A program made the translations under genes and the position numbers. Under the pieces are notes generated by a model. The model was not told where the DNA came from and searched no databases. It was given only the letters and a program-made list of their open reading frames with translations. From Candidatus Uabimicrobium amorphum (lineage in GTDB: Bacteria; Planctomycetota; Uabimicrobiia; Uabimicrobiales; Uabimicrobiaceae), in contig NZ_AP019860.1 of NCBI RefSeq assembly GCF_009002475.1, forward strand, positions 4,154,001 to 4,218,000: a DNA stretch of 64,000 nt. Reading direction: 5' to 3'. Of the stretch, positions 15,571-23,672 are shown in pieces. How positions within the stretch are numbered: the stretch's first letter is position 1; every line of letters begins with the position of its first letter.

Positions 15571-16533
15571 TTACTTGTAGATAAACGTCTGTATTTTCTC
15601 ACCTGACTTTACATGGCCGCGGTACATTCCCTCAGTGTTAAATACCATGGCAATGTTACCGTCTTTATCTACACTAACAATACCACCTGTCCCCCCCAGT
15701 TTCGTTAGTTTTTGGTGAATCACTTTTTCTGCGGCTTGCTGTAAAGAAAGGTTTCCATATTCCATGAGTATAGAAATACTATGTGTCACAGCGAGACGGA
15801 TAAAATACTCACCATGTCCAGTTGCCGAAACGGCGCAAGTGTTATTGTTCGCATACGTCCCCGCTCCAATAATAGGCGAGTCGCCAACACGTCCGTATCT
15901 TTTATTGGTCATACCACCCGTTGAAGTTCCTGCCGCCAAGTTACCATGGATGTCTAAAGCCGCGACGCCCACGGTTCCGTGTTTGTCATTCTCATTCACA
16001 TTCTTTTCATTTTTCTTGATCTTTTGTAAACTTTTCCACCGGCTTTCGGTGTAAAAATACTTTGGATCAACAATCTCCAAACCCATTTCTTGTGCAAATT
16101 GCTGTGCTCCTTCTCCCGTGAGGAGTACGTGGGGAGAACGTTCCATTACCTTGCGTGCCGCACTAATGGGATTTTTAATATTTTTTACAGATGCCACAGC
16201 ACCAGCATTTAGATCACTGCCATCCATAATAGATGCGTCCATTTCATTGGTACCGCTATTGGTAAATACCGCTCCTTTACCTGCGTTAAACAACGGTGAA
16301 TCTTCCAAAATTTTAATGGTTGCTTCTACAGCGTCCACACTCTTACCACCGTTTTTGAGTATCGCTTCTCCTACGGCAATCGCTTCGGCTAACTTTTGAT
16401 GGTATTGTTGCTCTTTTTCTGCGGTCATATTCTTTTTTAGGATGGTTCCGGCACCACCATGAACGACTAGAACATATTTTTCTTGCGCAAAAACGACACC
16501 GCAAAAAAGTATTGTCCATAAAAGATATCTCAT
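15571..16533 (-). CDS. iaaA: Exported isoaspartyl peptidase / type III L-asparaginase
   Basis: 320 residues with a Sec signal (cleavage after VFAQ about residue 17). N-terminal-nucleophile hydrolase: VLVVHGGAGT starts the alpha subunit, GSDLNAGAVA lies in mid-chain, and HGTVGVAA contains Thr187, which becomes the new N-terminus after autoproteolysis. STGGMTNKRYGRVGD and ATGHGEYFIR provide the substrate-binding Arg and Gly loop. It removes isoaspartyl dipeptide damage or hydrolyses asparagine, here outside the cytoplasm. Length is normal for the family. The 237 bp upstream to 16770 show no further gene. Confidence 0.9.
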   Translation of the reverse strand: MRYLLWTILFCGVVFAQEKYVLVVHGGAGTILKKNMTAEKEQQYHQKLAEAIAVGEAILKNGGKSVDAVEATIKILEDSPLFNAGKGAVFTNSGTNEMDASIMDGSDLNAGAVASVKNIKNPISAARKVMERSPHVLLTGEGAQQFAQEMGLEIVDPKYFYTESRWKSLQKIKKNEKNVNENDKHGTVGVAALDIHGNLAAGTSTGGMTNKRYGRVGDSPIIGAGTYANNNTCAVSATGHGEYFIRLAVTHSISILMEYGNLSLQQAAEKVIHQKLTKLGGTGGIVSVDKDGNIAMVFNTEGMYRGHVKSGEKIQTFIYK

Positions 16534-16770
16534 AAAATTACCTTTCGTTTTATTACAAAATTATGGATTAAGATCTACATTAGTATTATAGCTCGAGTAA
16601 AGTTAGATACAAAGATAATGGTACGCATTTTCTAAAACAATGTTGTGTAAAACGGATAAATAACACGTTTATATAACAAAATTTATATATAACTTCAATT
16701 TATCTGATAATAAGGCACACATTTGGTATCATATCTTGATATAAATTCAGACTATTTGATGGGAGATTTT

Positions 16771-16860
16771 ATGGAACGAACAGGTATAACTTACTGTCGT
16801 GTGCTGTTTCAAAAATTACAAAAGATACTAAAAGCAAACAATAAACGGTGGCGAAAATGA
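16771..16860 (+). CDS. 29-residue leader ORF coupled to a membrane zinc-ribbon gene
   Basis: ATG 16771 with GGGAGA 5 nt upstream, ending in TGA at 16858-16860, which overlaps the ATG at 16857 (ATGA). The peptide is basic (ends KANNKRWRK). The next gene lacks its own good ribosome-binding site, so translation of this short ORF probably delivers ribosomes to it. No protein family recognised; it may be a pure coupling device. Confidence 0.5.
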   Translation: MERTGITYCRVLFQKLQKILKANNKRWRK

Positions 16861-17192
16861 ATAACAGTTGGTACGTACCTTTGGTATGCATAGGCTCATT
16901 CGCAACTTCTTTCATTTTGATTGAGAGTTTTGAATTTACAAAACAATTCAGTCCTAACGAAAAATACATATTGTACATGGTGCTATCTTTGCTATTTATT
17001 GGCATAATTTATTTTATGTTCTTTAAAATGAAACCAACCTGTGTGCATTGTGGTTTGTATCCGCAGGGAGATTACAGGATCATTGCAATACCAGGGGAAA
17101 CAGGATACGTAATTTGCGAAAATTGTAGAAAAAAAGAAGAGAGCGATTATTACCACGATTTAGAGATTATAGAGGAATACGAGTCGCCATAA
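16857..17192 (+). CDS. Membrane protein with zinc-ribbon motif
   Basis: 111 residues from ATG 16857 (overlap with the leader ORF); GTG 16848 is an alternative. Two hydrophobic segments (about 6-22 and 36-56) are followed by a cytoplasmic part with CVHCG and CENC, spaced about 29 residues apart as in a zinc ribbon, and an acidic tail. No named family recognised. Possibly a small membrane-bound regulator. Separated by 111 bp from the histidine kinase gene. Confidence 0.6.
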   Translation: MNNSWYVPLVCIGSFATSFILIESFEFTKQFSPNEKYILYMVLSLLFIGIIYFMFFKMKPTCVHCGLYPQGDYRIIAIPGETGYVICENCRKKEESDYYHDLEIIEEYESP

Positions 17193-17303
17193 CAAAGCGA
17201 CAATAACTACACAGCCAGCGACTTTAGCAAAAATTTTCAATTTAAAGTGAGCCTTTTTTATGTTATCTTTATTCTAAAAATCAATTAGAAATCTGGAACA
17301 AAA

Positions 17304-18599
17304 ATGAGACAGCGCGAAAAACACTACATACTACAAATCATCTCTGAAATACAAAAAATGTATATTGATGAGACCAAACCCAACATTCTCTTCGACAAGA
17401 TGCTGAACTATCTATTGGAAATAACCGAGTCAGAGTACGGTTTTATTGGTGAAGTTCGGTATAAAGAAGATGGTTCACCTTTTTTAAAGACCTATGCATT
17501 GTCAAACATCGCATGGAATGAAGAAACAAGAGATTTTTACGACAAAAATGCCCCGACAGGTTTGGAATTCTATAACTTAAACACTTTGTTTGGCTATACG
17601 ATCATTCACAAAGAAATCGTCATTAGCAATAACCCCAAGGATGATCCTCGTGCACAAGGTTTACCAAAAGGGCATCCTCCATTACATAAGTACTTAGGCA
17701 TTCCATTTTTCCTTAAAAATCGTTTTGTTGGAATGGTTGGTATCGCCAATGCAGCAGAAGACTACAGCAATGCTAGCGTTGAATATCTAGAACCCATTAC
17801 CAGTACTTGTTGCCAATTAATTGTAGGCTACCAAGAAAAAGCCAAACTAAAATCATTGATTCAAGAGTTGAATAACCAAAAGCAAAAAGAAATCGAAGCA
17901 AACAAAGTGAAAGATCGCTTCATTGCCAATATGTCACATGAAATTCGTTCGCCTTTGCAATCGATTATTGGATATACAGACCTTCTGCTGTTTGATCCTG
18001 TTGTACAAGAAAATGACGAAATTCAAGAAAAAATTAAGGTGATCGAATCATCAAGTGAGCATCTTTTAAATATTGTAAATAGCATTCTTGATTTCTCGAA
18101 GATAAACAGTGGTACAATTGATGTCAAATTCGAAAAAATTGACTTAGACAAGTTTGCCAATAAAATTGAACTCTATGCAAAGACGCTAAATATAGAAAAT
18201 AATAATCAATTTGTACTACAAAACGAAAGCAACTACACAAAATTCGACTCCGATATCACCATCCTTTACCAAGTGATGATTAACCTAATTTCCAATGCCA
18301 TGAAGTTTACCAAAAATGGAAAAGTTGTTGTGCAAATTATCTCGCAAGAAGAAAGTGGTTTGCCGTATATAATATTTGCCGTCAAGGACAATGGTGTTGG
18401 TATTAAAAAAAGCTACTTAGCCAATATATTCCAAGAATTTTCTCAACAGGATGACACCATAAAGAAAGAGTATGGTGGTACCGGTTTGGGATTAGCTTTA
18501 ACAAAAAAACTTGTCGAGTTGTTAAAAGGTGAACTCAATGTTGAATCCAAAGAAAAAGTAGGCTCGACTTTTTCCATAAAAATGCGAGTGAGTAACTAA
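17304..18599 (+). CDS. GAF-domain sensor histidine kinase
   Basis: 431 residues, no membrane helix. Residues 1-180 form a GAF sensor (GLPKGHPPLHKYLGIPFF, VGMVGIANA); a short coiled coil leads to HisKA with phospho-acceptor His212 (NMSHEIRSPLQS). The HATPase domain has NLISNAMKFTKNGK (N box), VKDNGVGIK (G1), QEFSQQD (F) and GGTGLGLAL (G2), all intact. It should autophosphorylate in response to a small cytosolic ligand or redox signal and pass phosphate to the receiver encoded 14 bp downstream. Confidence 0.92.
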   Translation: MRQREKHYILQIISEIQKMYIDETKPNILFDKMLNYLLEITESEYGFIGEVRYKEDGSPFLKTYALSNIAWNEETRDFYDKNAPTGLEFYNLNTLFGYTIIHKEIVISNNPKDDPRAQGLPKGHPPLHKYLGIPFFLKNRFVGMVGIANAAEDYSNASVEYLEPITSTCCQLIVGYQEKAKLKSLIQELNNQKQKEIEANKVKDRFIANMSHEIRSPLQSIIGYTDLLLFDPVVQENDEIQEKIKVIESSSEHLLNIVNSILDFSKINSGTIDVKFEKIDLDKFANKIELYAKTLNIENNNQFVLQNESNYTKFDSDITILYQVMINLISNAMKFTKNGKVVVQIISQEESGLPYIIFAVKDNGVGIKKSYLANIFQEFSQQDDTIKKEYGGTGLGLALTKKLVELLKGELNVESKEKVGSTFSIKMRVSN

Positions 18600-18613
18600 A
18601 CAAGGTACACGAA

Positions 18614-18991
18614 ATGAAATTTTTGATTTTAGATGACGACCGTGCCACAAAAAAATTATTTGAAACGTACTTCAAGCACCTCAAATATGACGATTTTGAT
18701 TCTTTTGGCGATCCTGAAAAAGCAATAGAAGCATACTTTCAAAAAGAGTACGATCTAATCATCACCGACTTACAAATGCCCAAGATGGACGGCATAACCT
18801 TTCTAAAAAAGTTAAACGATATCAATGCGCAACAACAGCGGAAAAAGTCTTACGTGGTGGTTGTAACGGGTAGTATTGTGGAATCCATCAAACAAAAGTG
18901 TATCGAACAAGGATGTGACGAGTTTCTCATAAAACCCGTTAGAATGAAAAACTTTATGGAAGTTCTAGAAAACTACCAAGCGCAGAAATAA
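18614..18991 (+). CDS. Single-domain response regulator (CheY-like receiver)
   Basis: 125 residues: LILDDD acidic pocket, phospho-acceptor Asp52 in DLIITDLQMPKMDG, Thr84 in VVTGS, Lys106 in EFLIKPV. There is no output domain, so it works by protein-protein contact or as a phosphorelay step. It lies 14 bp after the GAF histidine kinase, its likely partner, and faces a convergent HD-GYP gene that could belong to the same signalling circuit. Confidence 0.92.
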   Translation: MKFLILDDDRATKKLFETYFKHLKYDDFDSFGDPEKAIEAYFQKEYDLIITDLQMPKMDGITFLKKLNDINAQQQRKKSYVVVVTGSIVESIKQKCIEQGCDEFLIKPVRMKNFMEVLENYQAQK

Positions 18992-19018
18992 TTTTTGATA
19001 AATAGACAAAACTTCGCT

Positions 19019-19049
19019 AAATCCATGCCGTTAGAAACAGCACGGATTT
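19019..19049. terminator. Hairpin between convergent signalling genes
   Basis: AAATCCATGC(19019-19028)/GCACGGATTT(19040-19049), one mismatch in ten, loop of 11 nt. The T-run is weak. Confidence 0.5.
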
Positions 19050-19108
19050 ACAAAACCTTTTCGCAAGAGCCTCTATTTTTACATCGGCAGAAAAGCGATA
19101 GGAGCATT

Positions 19109-20248
19109 TTAGTTTTCATCAATAAAAAGTTTTTGAATATTCTCGACCTCTTCTAAGTTGTCAATGAGAGCTTGAACACAATCGCGGTCAAGTTTTTCGC
19201 CTGATAGTTTCTTCAACTGGGCAATCGCCGCTTCATTACTCCAAGCTTTTTTATAAGGTCTTTCACTGGTAAGAGCGTCAAAAATATCGGCAACAGAAAC
19301 GATTCTTGCGGCAATAGAAACTTGTTCTTCTTTTAAACCGTGAGGATAACCTAAACCATCAATCGTTTCGTGATGTTGTTCGGCAATACATCTGATAATT
19401 TCTGCGTCACCTGCAATTAAAAATCCCAGGTTCTCAAAAATATTATCAATAATTTCACGACCTTTTATGGTATGTGCTTGCATCACTTTCCATTCCTCTT
19501 CGTTCAGCTTGCCTTTTTTTTGCAAAATCTCGTCTGGAACAGCTATTTTACCGATATCGTGAAGTGGCGCGTACAAAAAGATGCGCTCAATATACTCATC
19601 TGTAAAGTCGTATTTATTTGTTTGGGCAAGTTCTTTAGCAATTAAACGTGTATAGCGCGCCATACGCTGGATGTGGTTACTTGTTTCGGGGTCTTTATAG
19701 TGCATTAAACTAGAGGCGGTTTTTAGCGTGGCAAGTAGACTACGTGTGCGATAGATTTCTTCCATAATCATTTGCCCAATAATGTAGGCATAGAGACCGA
19801 TGACCAATATATTTTCTTCATCAAAACAATTTGCTTCGTAGCTATTGAAAAATACAATCCCCAAGAATTCATCATGGGCCATAATAGGGTAAGTATAACT
19901 GGCGCGATAACCGTGTATTTTAATTTTTTGTGTGTGTTCGCTCGAACCTTGGTAAAGCTCCAAATCATTGACCACACGAACTTGTCCCCCCTTGGCCAGT
20001 TCTTTTAGGGTAGGGACTTCATTTAGGGATATTTCGTAGTGCTTCAAAACCCCTTGCGTACCACTGGACAAAAAAGTCTTTATATTGCCAATTTTGTCAT
20101 CGTACAAAGCCACGGCAATACGCGAGATAAAAGCAAAATTTCGTTTAACAACCTCATGGAGATCTTGTAGCTGTTTGTTTAAAGGTTGACTGCGGTCTAT
20201 GTTGGCTAAAGGGTGATTGTGAAGTAGTTTTTCTTGAGCACTCATCAT
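19109..20248 (-). CDS. GAF + HD-GYP cyclic-di-GMP phosphodiesterase
   Basis: 379 residues, AGGAG upstream. Residues 25-165 form a GAF-like sensor; 175-360 form an HD-GYP domain with His230-Asp231 (LHDIGKIAVPDEI), HTIKGREII, EQHHETIDGLGYPHGL (291-305) and ADIFDALTSERPYK. All metal ligands of active cyclic-di-GMP phosphodiesterases are present. Cytosolic. It converges on the GAF kinase/receiver pair, and a shared regulatory role is plausible but not shown. Confidence 0.9.
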   Translation of the reverse strand: MMSAQEKLLHNHPLANIDRSQPLNKQLQDLHEVVKRNFAFISRIAVALYDDKIGNIKTFLSSGTQGVLKHYEISLNEVPTLKELAKGGQVRVVNDLELYQGSSEHTQKIKIHGYRASYTYPIMAHDEFLGIVFFNSYEANCFDEENILVIGLYAYIIGQMIMEEIYRTRSLLATLKTASSLMHYKDPETSNHIQRMARYTRLIAKELAQTNKYDFTDEYIERIFLYAPLHDIGKIAVPDEILQKKGKLNEEEWKVMQAHTIKGREIIDNIFENLGFLIAGDAEIIRCIAEQHHETIDGLGYPHGLKEEQVSIAARIVSVADIFDALTSERPYKKAWSNEAAIAQLKKLSGEKLDRDCVQALIDNLEEVENIQKLFIDEN

Positions 20249-20403
20249 AAAACTCCTATTTTTCTACCTCTACTATAAAATTATTGATAAAAAATTCTAT
20301 GTTAATAGTTGTAAGACTATGTTAGCAATTCAAAAATATTTTTACTATGTTATAATGTGTTCATAATACAGTTTAGTTTGGAAATATTTTGTAAGAGGTT
20401 ACT

Positions 20404-20784
20404 ATGTGGAAATTTTTACTGATTATTTGTCTCGTACTCAGTTCATGTGAAACATTGAACTCGTCGACATCTTCGACATCTTCAACATCTTCAGCGTCGC
20501 AAGATTCGAAAGTAGGAGAGCCTTGTGAGTACTATCAACAACCATTCTCTATGGCTGTCACCGAAATCCGTCCATTTGGACAAAGTTACCATGTAATGCT
20601 GGATCATAAAGGCCATCAATACATACTAAGCGAACTAATTGACAGACCAACGGATAGCGCTTTTATCAGAGAAAACGACATCGCTGTTGGTCAAGTACTA
20701 ACGGGAATCGAAAAAACGATTACCCAAGGAACATGTACTCCTGTGTTGTTTGAATTCGAAACGAAGTTTTTATTCAGCCAATAA
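20404..20784 (+). CDS. Small lipoprotein
   Basis: 126 residues. Signal peptide with lipobox LSSC (Cys15), a Ser/Thr-rich linker encoded by a short repeat (STSSTSSTSS), then a 90-residue beta-rich domain with two Cys (CEYY and GTCTP) that could form a disulphide. No recognised family. Ends in a strong hairpin. Confidence 0.7.
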   Translation: MWKFLLIICLVLSSCETLNSSTSSTSSTSSASQDSKVGEPCEYYQQPFSMAVTEIRPFGQSYHVMLDHKGHQYILSELIDRPTDSAFIRENDIAVGQVLTGIEKTITQGTCTPVLFEFETKFLFSQ

Positions 20785-20788
20785 AACA

Positions 20789-20819
20789 TTTTAGCGCATG
20801 CAAATTGTATGCGCTAAAA
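20789..20819 (+). terminator. Terminator hairpin after the lipoprotein gene
   Basis: TTTTAGCGCATGC(20789-20801)/GTATGCGCTAAAA(20807-20819), 12 of 13 positions complementary, AAATT loop. No long T-run follows on the + strand. Confidence 0.6.
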
Positions 20820-20927
20820 CATACCAACATTTGCAATTGTCTTCCGATCAAAATACGAATAACAAAACGGTAAATTCATCAAATAATAGACAACTCTTTC
20901 AAACCTATTTACTCGTTAGGAAAATCT

Positions 20928-23636
20928 ATGGAATCGACACCGACAACGCAACAAAAAAAGTTTGGTAAATATGTGATAGAAAAAGAACTAGGCCGTGGTG
21001 GTATGGGCGTAGTGTACAAAGCCTATGATTTACAATTACAAAGGTATGTCGCTCTCAAAATACTTCTAAACGTCAATCAAAAAAGCATACGCCGTTTGCA
21101 AAACGAATCCGTGGCGATGGCGAACATTGATCATCCCAACATTACGCGTTTTTATGAATTCGGAAGTACTCCCCAACCGCACTTTACGATGGAGTTTATC
21201 GAGGGAACTACTCTCAAAGCCCTCATTGCCCAAAAAAAAATCAAACAATTATTTTTAATAAATACCCTAATCACTGTTTGTGATTGCTTGCAAGAAGTTC
21301 ACGATAAAAAAATCTTACACCGTGATTTAAAACCCGAAAATATAATGGTCACCAAAGATGGCACTCCCAAAATTATGGACTTCGGTTTGGCCAAATTCAC
21401 CAACGACGAAACTAGCAATTTATCCAAAACAGGTGATATTGTAGGTACTGTTCACTATATGGCTCCCGAACAAATTAGTGGAAATGTGGGAATGGCAAGT
21501 GACATATATGCTGTGGGAGCGACGATGTATGAAGCGCTGACTTTTCAAAAATTATTTGACGGTGTTTCCCAAGCCAACCTTATTTTTCAAGTATTACAAG
21601 TTGAGCCCATTCCACCACGAGAAATCAACCCGAAAATATCTGCCGATTTAGAAGAAGTTTGCTTAAAATGTCTTGCCAAAAAACCCGAGATGCGCTACCG
21701 CAATTTTCGACAATTGAGTACTCACCTACGTAAAATAAAAGAATTACGCAAAAGCGGCGCATCAAACACCTCTAAAAAACTTCCGTCACGCAAGATGGTA
21801 AAATTAACGGATTGGATTATACGCAAACGCTTCCCCATTATTTTTGCGTTAGTACTTTGCATCAGTTTATGCACAAATGTATATTCTTTTTTTGCACAAA
21901 ACAATTATCTACAAAAAAGTATTGCGGTTATCTCTCCTAATTTTTTAAAAGGTGAGAAGAGTAAAACGGTTTCATTATCAACAGGTACAATTGCATTAGA
22001 AATTTCCTTACCTCAGGGAATTACAGAAATACAATTTTTGGGAAAAAAAATCGCCTGGAATCAAAAAGAAACTCTATTCGTACAGGAAATTCCACTGAAC
22101 TTTGGCGAAAACATTATCGAAATCACTTTCCTCCATAAATCAGGGCGATACTATAAACTACAGCGTAAACTAAAGCGACCAAAAGAAGTCAATTCGGTAT
22201 TATTCTCAAAAAATACTAAACGCCTAAGAAAAGCTTACAATGGCAACATGAGTCCTTTAGAATTAAAATGGAAATTTTCCACGTCAAAATCTGCCGTAAC
22301 TTTTTCACCTTTGGTAGTGAAAGAGCGTATTTTATTTGGTGATACAGATGGCATTTTTTACTGTGTTGATGATTCAGGAAAACTCATGTGGAAGTTTACA
22401 TCTTCCGATAGCATATATGGCTATGGTTCTGTATTCGACAATATTGTCTATTTTGGAAATCGAAGCGGAGATCTTTATGGCTTAGATATTTATACAGGAC
22501 AACAGCTATTTCATCACTCCCTAGGACAACCACAGCGCTTTTCTCCCTTGGTAAAAAACGACGTTATCTATGTAAATACCGAACTGGAAAATTTTTATGC
22601 CATTGATTTAAAAACATCGCAAAAAATATGGCGTTATAAAAGCCACAGTGACCAAGAGTTTTATAACTCTCCGGCCTTCTACAAGGATTCAATTATACTT
22701 CCAGGATATTTAGGAGAAATGTTTTGTTTGGATTGTAAAACCGGAAAGGAACGATGGAAGGCAAAGATCTCAGAGAGATGCTATAGTTCACCAATGGTCA
22801 TCGGTGATATCATTTATGTTACGGCCAAAGACTCACTCTATGCGATTAACGCAAAAAAGGGAAACCAACTTTGGCGACTCGCCCCCACAGAAAAACATCG
22901 AATTGGAGGGACAGGAGTTTATGATCATAGAAGTAATACGATGGTCATTGTTGACAATGAGGGGTATATATTTATCATCGATCTCAAAAAACCTGAGGTA
23001 AAAAAGATTATTCGGCCCAAAAACGACCAAGAAGTGTGGTCCTCTCCACAGATTGTCGGCAACGACATTTTTATCCACAGTCAGAATTTATTTTACTCTC
23101 TAAATTTAGCCACACAAAGGATCACGAATTACCATACCATAGCAAACAAACAAGATTATTATGAATACTCCTCTCCCACGATTCACAATAAAACACTATA
23201 TGTCGGAAGCGCAGATGGTTTTTTGTATGCCTACAAACCACGGAAAATAACGCACTACAGTTTTCAGGTAAACATTGTTTCAGGGCGTCTAATCGGCAGA
23301 ACCTACGACGGGTCTTTTTCATACGACCCCACTCAATTAACAGGAAAAGGTACGGAAAAAATCCCCACGCAAGCCACAAAATTTGTCTTTCATGGCAAAA
23401 CGTTCTATAAATTGGGAAATCTTACATTTGAGGATGGTAAATTGCGTTATTTACATTTGGGAGGTTCGAACAAAGACTTCAACTTTGGCATTAATTCCGG
23501 ATTTGGTCGTAGCCGCAAACACTTTCTCAACAGTGCCGAACAATTTATTTTTGATGAAAAAAACTCTTTTTTTGCTTATACGTACAAGGGTCGTATTAAT
23601 GGCGCAGGAAAAGTAAAGTATACACCCCAAAGGTAA
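20928..23636 (+). CDS. Transmembrane Ser/Thr protein kinase with PQQ-type beta-propeller sensor (paralogue 1)
   Basis: 902 residues. The cytosolic kinase domain 13-275 has the G-loop GRGGMGVVY, Lys44, HRDLKPEN (131-138), DFGLAKF and GTVHYMAPEQ, all catalytic residues intact. One membrane helix at about 300-322. The extracytoplasmic part has a strand-rich linker (330-430), then PQQ-like blades (about 445-780; repeated YFGN-SGDLYGLD, KTGKERW), and a C-terminal beta domain (790-902) with GSFSYDPTQLTGKG and GINSGFGR. Receptor kinases of this plan are typical of Planctomycetes. Followed after 36 bp by a paralogue. Confidence 0.9.
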   Translation: MESTPTTQQKKFGKYVIEKELGRGGMGVVYKAYDLQLQRYVALKILLNVNQKSIRRLQNESVAMANIDHPNITRFYEFGSTPQPHFTMEFIEGTTLKALIAQKKIKQLFLINTLITVCDCLQEVHDKKILHRDLKPENIMVTKDGTPKIMDFGLAKFTNDETSNLSKTGDIVGTVHYMAPEQISGNVGMASDIYAVGATMYEALTFQKLFDGVSQANLIFQVLQVEPIPPREINPKISADLEEVCLKCLAKKPEMRYRNFRQLSTHLRKIKELRKSGASNTSKKLPSRKMVKLTDWIIRKRFPIIFALVLCISLCTNVYSFFAQNNYLQKSIAVISPNFLKGEKSKTVSLSTGTIALEISLPQGITEIQFLGKKIAWNQKETLFVQEIPLNFGENIIEITFLHKSGRYYKLQRKLKRPKEVNSVLFSKNTKRLRKAYNGNMSPLELKWKFSTSKSAVTFSPLVVKERILFGDTDGIFYCVDDSGKLMWKFTSSDSIYGYGSVFDNIVYFGNRSGDLYGLDIYTGQQLFHHSLGQPQRFSPLVKNDVIYVNTELENFYAIDLKTSQKIWRYKSHSDQEFYNSPAFYKDSIILPGYLGEMFCLDCKTGKERWKAKISERCYSSPMVIGDIIYVTAKDSLYAINAKKGNQLWRLAPTEKHRIGGTGVYDHRSNTMVIVDNEGYIFIIDLKKPEVKKIIRPKNDQEVWSSPQIVGNDIFIHSQNLFYSLNLATQRITNYHTIANKQDYYEYSSPTIHNKTLYVGSADGFLYAYKPRKITHYSFQVNIVSGRLIGRTYDGSFSYDPTQLTGKGTEKIPTQATKFVFHGKTFYKLGNLTFEDGKLRYLHLGGSNKDFNFGINSGFGRSRKHFLNSAEQFIFDEKNSFFAYTYKGRINGAGKVKYTPQR

Positions 23637-23672
23637 AAGCGCGCGTACAAGTTTACTTTTATAGGATTTACG

